DNA of 50,835 nt from assembly GCA_905236165.1 (NCBI GenBank), contig CAJOOC010000125.1:1-50835 (forward strand), in the 5' to 3' direction. The position numbers were made by a program, and so were the translations under genes. Under the pieces are notes generated by a model. It had not been told where the DNA came from. It ran no database searches and saw only the letters and a list, made by a program, of their open reading frames with translations. This document shows positions 8,534 to 18,021 of the stretch, in pieces. Position 1 is the stretch's first letter; each line of letters opens with the position of its first letter. The stretch is from an uncultured Prevotella sp. Its GTDB lineage: Bacteria > Bacteroidota > Bacteroidia > Bacteroidales > Bacteroidaceae.

Positions 8534-10003
8534 TCAGATAGACTTGAGAATCTGCAGTATCAGCTGCCATACCTTGTCAACACTCGGGATGTTCAGACGC
8601 TCGTCAGGTGAGTGCACGCCGCGCATCGTTGGACCTATCGACAGCATGTCGAGGTCTGGGTAGCGCTCAGAGAAGAGTCCGCACTCCAGGCCTGCATGAA
8701 TGCCGATGACCGTAGGCTCTGCATTGAACAAGTCCCTGTAGCACTGCTGTGCCACGCTGCGCAGGTGGCTGTTGGGATTCACCTTCCAGGCAGGATAGCC
8801 GTCGTTATGTATGATAGAGTCGGCATGAGCCAGTTCGAAGACGCTGCGAACGGTATTGACCATATTGGTGAGGTTGCTCATCACGCTGGAGCGCTGCGAG
8901 CAAACTATGGTGCAATGGTCGGCATCGGTAAGGACAGAGGCGAGGTTGCTGGATGTCTCGGTGATATCTCCAAGGAAGGTGTCCTGCACCTTGCTGAACA
9001 CGCCAGCATGTACAGCCTGCAGCACCAGCATGATGCGTCCGGCCACCTCGGCAGGTATCACAGGCTCAGCCTCGGTGCTCTCCATGTTCCACTGGATGGA
9101 CTGCTCCGTTACGTGGTATTCCTCCTCCACGTCGCTGCAGAACACGTTCCAGTCGGCACGCACCGTCTCCTTCTCGACAAACGGCACAGCAAACACTATC
9201 TCGCCCTCTCGGGGAATGGCATTGTGCAGCTTGCCCGCATTGAACTGTGCAAGGAGCAGAGGCATTTTCTTCTGCTCTATATAAAGGAATCGCGCGAGGA
9301 GCTTAATGGCATTGGCACGCTTCTTATGGATGTCATCGCCCGAATGTCCGCCAGTGAGACCCCTTACGGAAGCCTTGATGAAGAACCACTGAGCCACATC
9401 GGCATTGGCAGCCTGTGCCTCCACCTTCTCATAGGCGAACGTGGCAGTAGTGGTCTTACCGCCGGCACACGACACATAGAACAGACCCTCGTCCTCTGAG
9501 TCGAGGTTCAGGAGCATCGAGCCCGTGAGCAGCCCTGCCTGCAGATTGTTGGCACCGGTGAGGCCTGTCTCCTCGTCGCGGGTGAACAAGCACTCCAGCG
9601 GACCGTGCTCTATATCGTCAGAATCGAGGATGGCCAGTTCCATAGCACATCCTATGCCGTCGTCGGCACCGAGCGTAGTGCCGCGGGCCTTGAGCCACTC
9701 GCCGTCGATGTATGTCTCGATAGGGTCGTTGAGGAAGTCTATCTCATAGTCACCCAGCTTGTCACACACCATGTCCATGTGGCTCTGCAGCGTTATGACA
9801 GGAGCACCCTCACGACCGGGTGTGGCAGGCTTGCGAATCAGCACGTTGCCTACGGGATCGACGATAGTCTCAAGGCCGTGTGACTTACCAAACTGCTCAA
9901 GATACTCAATCATACGTTCCTCATGCTTGGAGGGACGGGGAATGCAGTTAATCTCGCCAAAGAAGTGAAACACTTTCTCTGGCATTAAGTCTTTTTTATT
10001 CAT
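8534..10003 (-). CDS. pepD: Aminoacyl-histidine dipeptidase (M20 metallopeptidase)
   Basis: 489 aa, the normal length for PepD (Xaa-His dipeptidase, M20C). The two-metal site is visible as SHMDMV (His and Asp), the bridging Asp in GADDGIG, the catalytic and ligand Glu pair in RDEETGLTG, an Asp in LNLDSEDEG, and a late His in IHAGLECG. It cleaves dipeptides in the cytoplasm, so it fits peptide scavenging by a proteolytic gut or oral bacterium. It is the first gene of the pepD-pyrK-pyrD-hisC operon and has a near-consensus promoter at 10056-10087. ATG at 10003 is used; another Met lies six residues in. Confidence 0.93.
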   Translation of the reverse strand: MNKKDLMPEKVFHFFGEINCIPRPSKHEERMIEYLEQFGKSHGLETIVDPVGNVLIRKPATPGREGAPVITLQSHMDMVCDKLGDYEIDFLNDPIETYIDGEWLKARGTTLGADDGIGCAMELAILDSDDIEHGPLECLFTRDEETGLTGANNLQAGLLTGSMLLNLDSEDEGLFYVSCAGGKTTTATFAYEKVEAQAANADVAQWFFIKASVRGLTGGHSGDDIHKKRANAIKLLARFLYIEQKKMPLLLAQFNAGKLHNAIPREGEIVFAVPFVEKETVRADWNVFCSDVEEEYHVTEQSIQWNMESTEAEPVIPAEVAGRIMLVLQAVHAGVFSKVQDTFLGDITETSSNLASVLTDADHCTIVCSQRSSVMSNLTNMVNTVRSVFELAHADSIIHNDGYPAWKVNPNSHLRSVAQQCYRDLFNAEPTVIGIHAGLECGLFSERYPDLDMLSIGPTMRGVHSPDERLNIPSVDKVWQLILQILKSI

Positions 10004-10043
10004 ATTTTACTTTTTTTAATGCACCTATTTGAAATAAATATAG

Positions 10044-10051
10044 TAATTTTG
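10044..10051 (+). promoter_or_regulatory. Candidate -7 box for the OmpH-like gene
   Basis: TAATTTTG occurs 53 bases before the OmpH-like ATG, back to back with the pepD promoter on the other strand. The nearest upstream TTTG (10028-10031) is too close to act as an ordinary -33 box. Confidence 0.35.
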
Positions 10052-10055
10052 TCGG

Positions 10056-10087
10056 CAAAATTAATAAAAAACATTGTAATCAACAAA
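10056..10087 (-). promoter_or_regulatory. Promoter of the pepD-pyrK-pyrD-hisC operon
   Basis: On the minus strand TTTG (10087-10084), exactly 20 bases, then TAATTTTG (10063-10056). This matches the Bacteroidales -33/-7 consensus in both boxes and in spacing, 53 bases before the pepD start. Confidence 0.7.
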
Positions 10088-10103
10088 CAATTACTTAAAT
10101 AAA

Positions 10104-10730
10104 ATGACAAAGAAACTTATTTTTGGTGCTTTTGCGTTTGCGGTAATGGCATGTTCCGCACTTGTTTCATGTGACAAATCTCCTAAGCAGGACACCGCAG
10201 AGGAGCAAAAGCAGGTAGCACCGGCAGAGCTGAAAGTGGCATACGTAGAGGTCGACTCGCTGATGACTCAGTATGAGTTCTGCAAGGAGTATTCCCTCAT
10301 TCTTGAGAAGAAAAGCCGCAACATACAGTCAACCCTGCAGCAGAAGGGACAGGCTCTGCAGTCAGCAGCCAACAATTTCCAGCAGAAGCTGCAGCAGAAC
10401 GCCTACACCCGCGAGCAGGCCGAGCAGATACAGGCAGGCCTGCAGAAGCAGAATGCTGACCTTGAGGCATTGCAGCAGAGACTGGGAGCAGAGTTCCAGG
10501 AGGAGACAAACAAGTTCAACACCGCCCTGCACGACTCCCTGCAGCATTTCCTTGAGAAATTCAACAAAGACAAGAAATACACCATCATCCTCTCAAAGAG
10601 CGGCGACAACATCCTCTATGCCGACAAGGGCATCGACATCACCAACCAGATTATCGCCGGTCTGAACAAGGCTTACAAGAAGGGCTCTTCTTCAAAGCCC
10701 GCCGAGAAGAAGGCTGAAGCAAAGAAGTGA
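10104..10730 (+). CDS. OmpH/Skp-family lipoprotein
   Basis: 208 aa. The lipobox LVSC puts the lipidated Cys at residue 23. Residues about 45-185 have the OmpH/Skp layout: a start strand (LKVAYVEVDSLM), a long Gln/Lys-rich coiled-coil hairpin, then YTIILSKSGDNILYADKGIDITNQII. Skp-type proteins chaperone outer-membrane proteins as periplasmic trimers; lipidated versions are common in Bacteroidetes, and this one probably works at a membrane. The C terminus is Lys/Ala-rich. The stop overlaps the next gene's GTG start (GTGA), so the pair is translationally coupled. Confidence 0.8.
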   Translation: MTKKLIFGAFAFAVMACSALVSCDKSPKQDTAEEQKQVAPAELKVAYVEVDSLMTQYEFCKEYSLILEKKSRNIQSTLQQKGQALQSAANNFQQKLQQNAYTREQAEQIQAGLQKQNADLEALQQRLGAEFQEETNKFNTALHDSLQHFLEKFNKDKKYTIILSKSGDNILYADKGIDITNQIIAGLNKAYKKGSSSKPAEKKAEAKK

Positions 10731-11710
10731 AAAAGATACGTTGGGGTTTCATAGGCTGCGGCGAAGTGACAGAACGCAAGAGCGGCCCGGCCTTCAACAA
10801 TGTTGAGGGCTCAAGCGTCGTGGCCGTCATGAGTCGCAATGCCGACAAGGCACAGTCATACGCTGAGCGCCACAACATAGAGCGATGGTATACCGACCCG
10901 CAGGCACTCATCGACGACCCGAACGTAAATGCCGTATACATAGCAACACCGCCATCGAGCCACGCCACATATGCTATCATGTCCATGCGGGCAGGAAAAC
11001 CCGTATACGTGGAGAAGCCCTTGGCGGCAAGCTATGACGACTGTGCAAGGATAAACCACGTCTGCCTCGAGACACGCGTGCCCTGCTTCGTGGCTTATTA
11101 CAGAAGGTACCTTCCATATTTCCTGAAGGTAAAAGACCTGCTACAACAAGGGGCCATAGGCAAAGTGCTGAACGTCCAGATACGCTTCGCATGCCCACCA
11201 CGACAGGTCGACTACAATGCACCGGAGGAACGACCCTGGCGCATACAGCCCGATATAGCGGGAGGAGGCTATTTCTATGACCTCGCGCCACATCAGCTCG
11301 ACCTACTGCAACAGTTCTTCGGAGTCATAACAAAGGCCGAGGGCCATTCCGCCAACATCGGAGGCCTATACCAGGCCGAAGACACCGTCAGCGCCAGTTT
11401 TCAGTTTGAAAACGGGCTGCCAGGCAGCGGATCATGGTGTTTCGCCGGACATGAGGCAGGAAAAGACGACAGGATAGAGCTCATCGGCACCGACGGAATA
11501 CTGACATTCTCCGTATTCAACTACGACCCCATACACCTCTACACCACAGGAGGCATGCAGGAATATACAGTACCCAACCCGCAATACGTTCAGCAACCCC
11601 TCATACAGTCCATCGTAGAGACGATGCAAGGGCGCGGTGACTGCCAGTGTACTGCCCTCAGCGCAACACCCACCAACTGGGCAATGGACAAGATACTCGG
11701 GAAATTCTGA
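10727..11710 (+). CDS. Gfo/Idh/MocA-family NAD(P)-dependent oxidoreductase
   Basis: 327 aa, GTG start overlapping the OmpH-like stop by 4 bases. The Rossmann nucleotide site is WGFIGCGEVTE near the N terminus, followed by AVYIATPPSSHATYA and the family signature YVEKPLAAS containing the conserved Lys. The C-terminal half has GGGYFYDLAPHQLDLLQQFFG, with the usual His of the active site. Members oxidise or reduce sugars, inositols and related compounds; the substrate cannot be assigned. Coupling to an OmpH-like gene is not an obvious functional pairing. Confidence 0.85.
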   Translation: MKKIRWGFIGCGEVTERKSGPAFNNVEGSSVVAVMSRNADKAQSYAERHNIERWYTDPQALIDDPNVNAVYIATPPSSHATYAIMSMRAGKPVYVEKPLAASYDDCARINHVCLETRVPCFVAYYRRYLPYFLKVKDLLQQGAIGKVLNVQIRFACPPRQVDYNAPEERPWRIQPDIAGGGYFYDLAPHQLDLLQQFFGVITKAEGHSANIGGLYQAEDTVSASFQFENGLPGSGSWCFAGHEAGKDDRIELIGTDGILTFSVFNYDPIHLYTTGGMQEYTVPNPQYVQQPLIQSIVETMQGRGDCQCTALSATPTNWAMDKILGKF

Positions 11711-11813
11711 GGAACGTTTTCGTTAAGCCAAATGACCAAAGCGATGCTTGCATCAACTTTGGCATGGCGAGAAAAGGTCGGATGAAATCCAACGAAAAAA
11801 ACATACCAAGCCA

Positions 11814-13040
11814 ATGAGAACATTATTATCCAACATATTGTTCCTGACGCTGTCCCTCACCATGTCTGCCCAAACAGACACCGTGAGCGTATCCCTCCCC
11901 GACTCCACCACAACCACCCTACCCCCCTGTCCAACGATCTGCAACAACAAAACCCGTCCGAGAGTCTGCGATAATATCGCAGACACCACAACCACCACCA
12001 CAACAACAACAACAACCGACACCATCCCCGCCCAGAAGAAGCAGAACTTCTTCGTCAAAGCCTACTACTTCTTCGACCGCATCTTCTCCCCGCCGCGAGA
12101 CTCCAACTACATCGACGTACAAAACTACAACTGGTGCGCAGAACTGCAGCTCACCAATCGCATAGAGCTGCTCGACGTTGACGGCGGCTCAAACTTCCGC
12201 ATCACCGTAGCACCAAAGGTACGCACACGCATAGGACCATTCTTCGGATGGAGATTTGCCTTCCTGGGCTACAACATCGACATCAAGTCGCTCTTCCTCA
12301 ACAACGACGACATGGACCTCGGCGGTTCCGTCTACTCCTCTACCTTCGGACTCGACCTGTTCTACCGGCGCGTGGGAGGCAACTACAACATACGCCATCT
12401 CTCCATGAACGGCATCGACTATTCCTCGCTGCTCAAGGGAGAGCCCTTCGACGGCATCAACATGGGAATGACGCGCATCTCCTTCTACTACGTCACCAAT
12501 TACAAGCACTACTCCCACCAGGCGGCATTCTCCCAAACCAACAGACAGCTGCGCTCTGCTGGCTCACCAATCCTCGGAGCGGCCTATGCCCACAACAGAT
12601 GCGTCATCGACTGGGAGAAACTCACCAACGTAGTCAACGAACGCAACAATACAAACTATCCCGTGAACGAGATCTTCGGATACATGAAAAACGATGAAAT
12701 CTCATTCACGGGAGGATACGCCTACAACTGGGTCTTCTCAAAAAACTGGCTCGCAGCAGCCGAGCTGACAGGCTCCATAGGATACCTCATACAGCACAAC
12801 AGCCTCACCACCGCAGAGGAAACGAGCCATTCAGGCTTCGACATACTGGAATACCTCGACGACTTCCGCAAGAAAAACCTCTGCTTCAACGGGAACATGC
12901 GTCTGGCCCTGCTATGGAACAACGGACCCTGGTTTGCAGGCACACAGGGAGTATTCTTCTATTACCAGCACGGCAGCGGAAAAATCACCACACGCAACAT
13001 CCTCGGCACCATATACTTCTACGTAGGATGGAACTTCTGA
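11814..13040 (+). CDS. DUF4421-like exported protein
   Basis: 408 aa from ATG at 11814, chosen because a signal peptide (MRTLLSNILFLTLSLTMSAQ) begins there; an open frame continues upstream to 11748 without supporting features. A polythreonine run of about 11 residues (DNA 11986-12017, a CAC/ACA microsatellite) precedes a linker. The rest is beta-strand-rich: YIDVQNYNWCAELQL, then APKVRTRIGPFFGWRFAFLG, and it ends FYVGWNF, like a membrane barrel. This resembles DUF4421 proteins of Bacteroidetes, whose function is unknown. The family match is from memory and unverified. Confidence 0.65.
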   Translation: MRTLLSNILFLTLSLTMSAQTDTVSVSLPDSTTTTLPPCPTICNNKTRPRVCDNIADTTTTTTTTTTTDTIPAQKKQNFFVKAYYFFDRIFSPPRDSNYIDVQNYNWCAELQLTNRIELLDVDGGSNFRITVAPKVRTRIGPFFGWRFAFLGYNIDIKSLFLNNDDMDLGGSVYSSTFGLDLFYRRVGGNYNIRHLSMNGIDYSSLLKGEPFDGINMGMTRISFYYVTNYKHYSHQAAFSQTNRQLRSAGSPILGAAYAHNRCVIDWEKLTNVVNERNNTNYPVNEIFGYMKNDEISFTGGYAYNWVFSKNWLAAAELTGSIGYLIQHNSLTTAEETSHSGFDILEYLDDFRKKNLCFNGNMRLALLWNNGPWFAGTQGVFFYYQHGSGKITTRNILGTIYFYVGWNF

Positions 13041-13060
13041 CGTCCCCATCCCCCTCGGAA

Positions 13061-13471
13061 CTACTTAAGCCGGAACGTAATCGGAAGAGTGTACCTTATC
13101 CTGACAGCCTTGCCGTCCTTAATGCCCGGCCTCCACTTAGGCATGCTCTCCACCACCCTCAAAGCCTCAGCATCAAGAGAGGGCCAAACAGACTTCACCA
13201 CCTCTACATCAACAACATTGCCGTCGCTATCTACATCAAACGTCACAAGAACACGCCCGCTCTTCTTTTTCTTCTCAGCATCAATAGGATAATTCACATT
13301 ATCCTTCAGATACTCAAGCAAAGCCTGCGTCCCACCTGGGAACATCGGCATTTTGTCCACCTTGGTCTTCAACGGGTCTACTCGCTGCTTGTTGTCATCC
13401 TGAGCATTAACAACGCTGAAGCACATCACCAGCATCAGCAGCAGAAAAAGAGATTTCAAATTCTTGTACAT
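13061..13471 (-). CDS. Small exported protein with a TonB C-terminal domain
   Basis: 136 aa from ATG at 13471, where a signal peptide begins (MYKNLKSLFLLLMLVMC, cleavage near VNAQ). An upstream extension to 13630 is low-complexity and overlaps porV, so it is rejected. After a short linker comes the PMFPGGTQALLEYLKDNVNYP segment common to Bacteroidetes TonB proteins. The TonB_C domain follows (GRVLVTFDVDSDGNVVDVEVVKS, SMPKWRPG, RYTLPITFRLK). It lacks the uncleaved anchor and long Pro-rich spacer of true TonB, so energy transduction is doubtful. It lies 49 bases after porV on the same strand. Confidence 0.75.
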   Translation of the reverse strand: MYKNLKSLFLLLMLVMCFSVVNAQDDNKQRVDPLKTKVDKMPMFPGGTQALLEYLKDNVNYPIDAEKKKKSGRVLVTFDVDSDGNVVDVEVVKSVWPSLDAEALRVVESMPKWRPGIKDGKAVRIRYTLPITFRLK

Positions 13472-13520
13472 TGCTTTGTATTGTTTGTTGTTGTAAATCT
13501 TGCAGAAGGGGGAAGTCCGG

Positions 13521-14696
13521 TTATCGTGTTGAGAAGAGGTCTTTGATGCCGTCGAGGTCGAAGTTGAGGGAGAAGCGGAGTGTCTCGTCAAGCGGGTTGC
13601 TTGATGCTGTGGAGATGACGTATGCCGCATCGAGGGAGAAGACGCTCATCTTGAAGCCCGCACCTACGGTGAAGTATTTACGGTTACCCTTTGTCTCGGC
13701 CTCGTCGTGATAACCGCCACGCAGAGAGAATTTATCGTTGTAGCAGTATTCCGCACCCACGCTCCACTGTATCTCCTTCAGCTCCTCGGAGAAGCCGCCA
13801 GGGGCATCGCCGAAACTCTTGAAGATACCTGCTATGGAGCCAACGTCGTAGTATTCCTTCTGCACACGGGCATCATAGTCGGTGGTGGGCTCATCGTCGC
13901 CCTGCTTGGGATAGGTGGGCACGAGTAGTTTGTTGGCATCAGCGGCGATGGTGAAGGTGTTGAATTCGTTGATGGGTATCTTGAGCGATGCACCCAGACG
14001 CAGGTTTGTAGGAATGAACTCCGAGCGGTCACTGCCGCCAAAGGTTATCTTTGAACCAATGTTGCTGATGTTCACACCCAGACCCAGCTGGCACTCGCGC
14101 TGCCCGAGGTTGACGTAGTTCTGATAGTAGCATGCTATGTCGGCAGCAAAGGCGCTGGAGGCGCTGGTCTCCTCTGTGGCAGAATAAGACATGTCGGAGA
14201 GCAGATAGCGCACCGCTGCACCGAGAGAGAAGGTCTCGGAGAGCATTAGTGAGTAACCTACGTCGAAGGACATCTCGTATGGCTTGATGGTCATGTCATA
14301 GTCGGATGAGGAGGTGCCTCCCGAAGAGGTGTATACCTCACCCAGTGAGAAATAGTGTATGGAGGCCGACACGGCGCTATAGTCGTTAAAGCGGTAGTAG
14401 CCAGACATATATGCTATATTCATGTCGTTGACCAGCTTACGCAGCCACGGGGTATAGTTGAGCTGTATGCCGCCCTTGGAGATGGCAAAGGGATACTTTG
14501 CGGGGTTCCAGTATTGGGACGTGGCATCGGCCTCGGTGGCCGCACCGACATCACCCATACCACCGGCACGGGCATCAGGGGCAATGGCCTGACTGACGAG
14601 GGCCGTATGCACGGGATTGAACATTGACTTCTTGTCTTCAGCCTTCACTACGAGGGCAAGGCAGAGAAGAGTGATGGTTATAAGTAGCTTTCTCAT
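13521..14696 (-). CDS. porV: T9SS outer-membrane shuttle protein PorV (LptO)
   Basis: 391 aa. The signal peptide is followed by SQAIAPDARAGGMGDVGAATEADATSQYWNPAKYPF, the pattern of PorV proteins. The rest has the FadL-like 14-strand barrel character of PorV, ending in a terminal strand. PorV binds folded T9SS cargo after translocation, carries it to the sortase PorU and is part of the attachment complex. It follows porU with 76 bases between, which hold AT-rich words and CGGGATAACG repeats (14723-14742). The porU-porV pairing is the arrangement known in Porphyromonas gingivalis. Confidence 0.9.
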   Translation of the reverse strand: MRKLLITITLLCLALVVKAEDKKSMFNPVHTALVSQAIAPDARAGGMGDVGAATEADATSQYWNPAKYPFAISKGGIQLNYTPWLRKLVNDMNIAYMSGYYRFNDYSAVSASIHYFSLGEVYTSSGGTSSSDYDMTIKPYEMSFDVGYSLMLSETFSLGAAVRYLLSDMSYSATEETSASSAFAADIACYYQNYVNLGQRECQLGLGVNISNIGSKITFGGSDRSEFIPTNLRLGASLKIPINEFNTFTIAADANKLLVPTYPKQGDDEPTTDYDARVQKEYYDVGSIAGIFKSFGDAPGGFSEELKEIQWSVGAEYCYNDKFSLRGGYHDEAETKGNRKYFTVGAGFKMSVFSLDAAYVISTASSNPLDETLRFSLNFDLDGIKDLFSTR

Positions 14697-14772
14697 ATCG
14701 CGGTTGTTTTCTGTTTTTTTTTCGGGATAACGGGATAACGATATTACGGTATAACGTTTATTTGTTTATTCG

Positions 14773-17700
14773 TTAATTCGAAGCAACTATAAGTTTCTTT
14801 GTCTTTGAGTTATAGTTGTTGCCGTCACATGTGAGGCGCACACGGTAGAGATACAGTCCCCGTGATACCCCTGACGGTGTCCAGCGATAGCTGGTGGTGG
14901 GGCTTGAGGTTGAGAAGGTGTCGTTCCATTGCAGCGTCTCTACGATGCGTCCTGTGAGGTCTATGATGTCGATATATACCGTTGCATTTGAGCCCTGCAG
15001 GTCGTGGGTGATATAGAATGTGGCACTTCCGTTTACGGGATTAGGCGTCACGAAGATATCCTTTATCTCTGGTGCCACCCCCTTAACGACGCGGAAGTCG
15101 AGCGACACTACGCTGTAGTTGCCCAGCAGGTCCCATGCACGGAAGTAGAGGGTGTGATAGCCCGCCTTCAGTTCGGGCAGCACGTAGTAGGTCTGTCCTG
15201 AGGTGTAGCTGCCCTCGTCATACCGGAAGTTGTCGTTGAGGTCGAAGGTCATCGTGGCGTCGCCGTCAACGACGAGCTCCATGTTGTGTCCTATCGAGCC
15301 GCCGGTCACGTCAAGGCCGTCATTATCAGACACTTCGGCCACAAAGAACGGTGTCTGTCCCACAACATCGCCGTTGCGGAACATGGTGCTGTTGAGGTAG
15401 GAGTATATCGTAGGGCCTATAGAGTCGTTGACAGCCTCTTTGTATCCCATCACCACGAAGGACTTGGTCTCTCCGTGGGCGGTGACGGGGGTATTGGCGG
15501 CACTCAGCTGCGAGGAGGCAGCGGAGCCTACGGCATATACCGTCATCAGACCTCGGTTGCCGTCGTTGTGTATGCCCTTTGGCACACGGAAGATGAACTC
15601 AAACTGTCCATCGACAACGGTGCATGAACCGGAATAGAGCGTTGAGGTGTAGTCCTCATAGACGAAGGGGTCTTCCCCGTTCTGGCCGCGACAGGTGACA
15701 GCCTGCTCGCTGTCCTTGACGGTGACGTAGGCCGTACCGTTGAAGTCGGTCACGGCGACGCCCTTCGGGGTGGTGATATGTCCGCTGACGCTCACGATGC
15801 TGTTGCCCTTGAGGGTGTCCACGGTCTCTGTTGCCAGGCCGTTGATGCGGTCTATAGTGGCAAAGCATCGCGGCAGAGCCAGTCGCATGGCGGGGTCGCC
15901 AGCCAGCGTGAACTGATGTTTGTTCACCGATAGGTCCACGTTGCCCGTCATGAGTTCGTTCTTGGCCAGACGCAGCGCATCGCCAACGGTCATAGCCCTG
16001 CCGCTCACGCTGTCCTCATAGGAGAGCACATACTTCATGAAGCGGTTATTGAGGTTGGCATTGTCCGACTCATAGACGGTCCTTATCGTTCCCACGAAGG
16101 CTATGGCACCTCCGTTGGCATTGAGCACGGCCTCCTCGCCAATGCTGCTGTGGGTCATATCGAGAGGCATCGTCTCGCAGGCCGCCGTGAACCACAATGG
16201 GTAGTTGTCGTTCTTGAAATTGGTAAAATCCTGAAGCACAAAGACCTTCTCTTCAGACAGTTCCGACCACGCAGCATGACCGCCATAGTTCATCACTAAG
16301 GCACCGTCAGCCTGCTGCTTGTGGGTTATCGTGATGACATCGGGATATGTGTCGCCAGTAGCCGAGGAGGTCTTCTCGTAGGCGTCATACATCACCTTCT
16401 TGACGTTAAAGCCGGGCGAGTTGCTGCGCACCCTGTCGGCATTGTCGTTGATGTTCTGCATGTGGATATTGTTGTTCGACGTGCTCTTGTTGCCGTCATC
16501 GGCCATGAACATCAGGTCGTTCATCCACGTTCCCGCATTGGCCTGCTCCACGTAGTCGGTGATTTTCCGTACCATCTGCTCAGCCTGCACCGCCGTAGTG
16601 ACAGGAAGACGTCCCGACGACACCTCCAGCATGAGTCCCTGCTCGCGGTTGCCGTCGCCATGAACGGTCTTGCCGTCCTGCATGACGCAAATGAAATCGT
16701 CGATCATCGTTGATACGGTAGTGTTCTCTGAGTTGTAGGTCTCATAGCCGAGCAGCAGGTTGTCGGCATCATAGCCCTTGACGGTCTTGAGGCGGTTGTC
16801 CCACAGGCAGTCGCCGAAGAGCAGCACGTACTTCACTCCGTTGCCGTCATTGAGGTCATAGAACATCTTCAGGTATCGCTTATAAGCCGACACGTCGGGC
16901 GTGCCGCTTGAGAATTCGTTGTACAGTTCGTCTGCAGGCACCACCCTTACGGTCATATTGTCACGCTCCCTGTGCAGGTTGGCCAGCGCCTCAGCCTCGG
17001 CCAGCCATTTCTGGTTCGTCGGGATGATGATGACCATATCCACACGCTCCTCGGCGTGGTGGTTCTGGTTGGTGATGTTGCAGAAATACTGTGCTGCGGG
17101 ATATGCCTCAGCGGTCAGCGCAGGCAGCTGCGAGGCAGCATTGAACTGTGCCGCCACATAGTCATAGCGCAAGGGTCCTCCGCTGACACACGTCACCGTG
17201 ACGGGCACGAGATAGTCGCCGCTGGCATCGCGGGTGCTGAGGGTGTCAAGGACGCTGCTTGAGAGCATGAAGTTGAAGGAACGGAAGTTGGCCTTCTGAT
17301 AGGAGCTGCCAAAGGAGCTCGTGGCCTGCTGGGTGTTGCTGCCGGGCACGCTGACCCTGTAGGACGATGCCACACCGCAGCTCATCCTCACCAGGATGCT
17401 GGCATTCGTGGCCGACTGAGGTATCCTGACCTCAACGGTCTTGCTGCTGCCTGCGGAGATGGCGGCCTTCTCGACCAGTTCGCGCCCTATCTCGTCCCAG
17501 GCATATTCATCGTTCTCATAGAGGAAATGCCAGTTCTCGTATTCCTCTGCGGCGATGGAGAGCAGGGAGTCCTCCGTACACGACAGCGGAGCAGATGACT
17601 CCGTGCCGTCCTGCGTGATGAAGTAGTATCCGTAGTCAGAATAAGGGTTGCGCGTGCGTGTTAAGGTGCTCTTCGCCTCCCACGATACCGGTCCCTGGGC

Positions 17701-18021
17701 ATAGAAATACTTCACGCCGTCCTTGGTGCATGCAGGTATTTCCTTCAGGTCATCGTGCCGGCTTATCCAGTCCTGGGTAAGACGCTCGGGCACGAGGGCG
17801 CCGCCATAGCCGTATATCCTGACCCTGGAGAGGTCGCTGAAGCCTGCCGAGCGTATCGTTGACTCCGTAAGGGCGTGGATGCCGCTCTCAGCGACGCGTA
17901 TCTTGGCCCATACGCCGCTGGCCAGGACTGACTTGTCGGCATACGAGGATGCTGCCACAGTCACGGGAAGCAACAGCAGCAACATCGTTATGATGATATG
18001 TGATACGAGTCTTTTTATCAT
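14773..18021 (-). CDS. porU: T9SS sortase PorU, C25-family cysteine peptidase
   Basis: 1082 aa from ATG at 18021, which forms an ATGA overlap with the preceding gene; a TTG two codons upstream is less likely. After a signal peptide and a beta-rich N-terminal region with SGVWAKIRVAESGIHAL, a gingipain-like C25 domain spans about 340-700. The catalytic dyad is His582 (NYGGHAAW) and Cys615 (TAACETMPLD), 33 residues apart, the same spacing as His211 and Cys244 of RgpB. C-terminal Ig-like domains are followed by a sorting-type domain (VTPNPVNGSATFYI ... GLYLYRVRL). PorU removes the C-terminal signal of T9SS cargo and joins the cargo to a surface lipopolysaccharide. The gene pairs with porV downstream. 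Confidence 0.93.
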   Translation of the reverse strand: MIKRLVSHIIITMLLLLLPVTVAASSYADKSVLASGVWAKIRVAESGIHALTESTIRSAGFSDLSRVRIYGYGGALVPERLTQDWISRHDDLKEIPACTKDGVKYFYAQGPVSWEAKSTLTRTRNPYSDYGYYFITQDGTESSAPLSCTEDSLLSIAAEEYENWHFLYENDEYAWDEIGRELVEKAAISAGSSKTVEVRIPQSATNASILVRMSCGVASSYRVSVPGSNTQQATSSFGSSYQKANFRSFNFMLSSSVLDTLSTRDASGDYLVPVTVTCVSGGPLRYDYVAAQFNAASQLPALTAEAYPAAQYFCNITNQNHHAEERVDMVIIIPTNQKWLAEAEALANLHRERDNMTVRVVPADELYNEFSSGTPDVSAYKRYLKMFYDLNDGNGVKYVLLFGDCLWDNRLKTVKGYDADNLLLGYETYNSENTTVSTMIDDFICVMQDGKTVHGDGNREQGLMLEVSSGRLPVTTAVQAEQMVRKITDYVEQANAGTWMNDLMFMADDGNKSTSNNNIHMQNINDNADRVRSNSPGFNVKKVMYDAYEKTSSATGDTYPDVITITHKQQADGALVMNYGGHAAWSELSEEKVFVLQDFTNFKNDNYPLWFTAACETMPLDMTHSSIGEEAVLNANGGAIAFVGTIRTVYESDNANLNNRFMKYVLSYEDSVSGRAMTVGDALRLAKNELMTGNVDLSVNKHQFTLAGDPAMRLALPRCFATIDRINGLATETVDTLKGNSIVSVSGHITTPKGVAVTDFNGTAYVTVKDSEQAVTCRGQNGEDPFVYEDYTSTLYSGSCTVVDGQFEFIFRVPKGIHNDGNRGLMTVYAVGSAASSQLSAANTPVTAHGETKSFVVMGYKEAVNDSIGPTIYSYLNSTMFRNGDVVGQTPFFVAEVSDNDGLDVTGGSIGHNMELVVDGDATMTFDLNDNFRYDEGSYTSGQTYYVLPELKAGYHTLYFRAWDLLGNYSVVSLDFRVVKGVAPEIKDIFVTPNPVNGSATFYITHDLQGSNATVYIDIIDLTGRIVETLQWNDTFSTSSPTTSYRWTPSGVSRGLYLYRVRLTCDGNNYNSKTKKLIVASN

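Noticed and set aside
13061..13630. Longer TonB-domain protein starting at 13630
   Set aside because: The extra N terminus is Ser/Thr low complexity and overlaps porV; the signal peptide begins at 13471.
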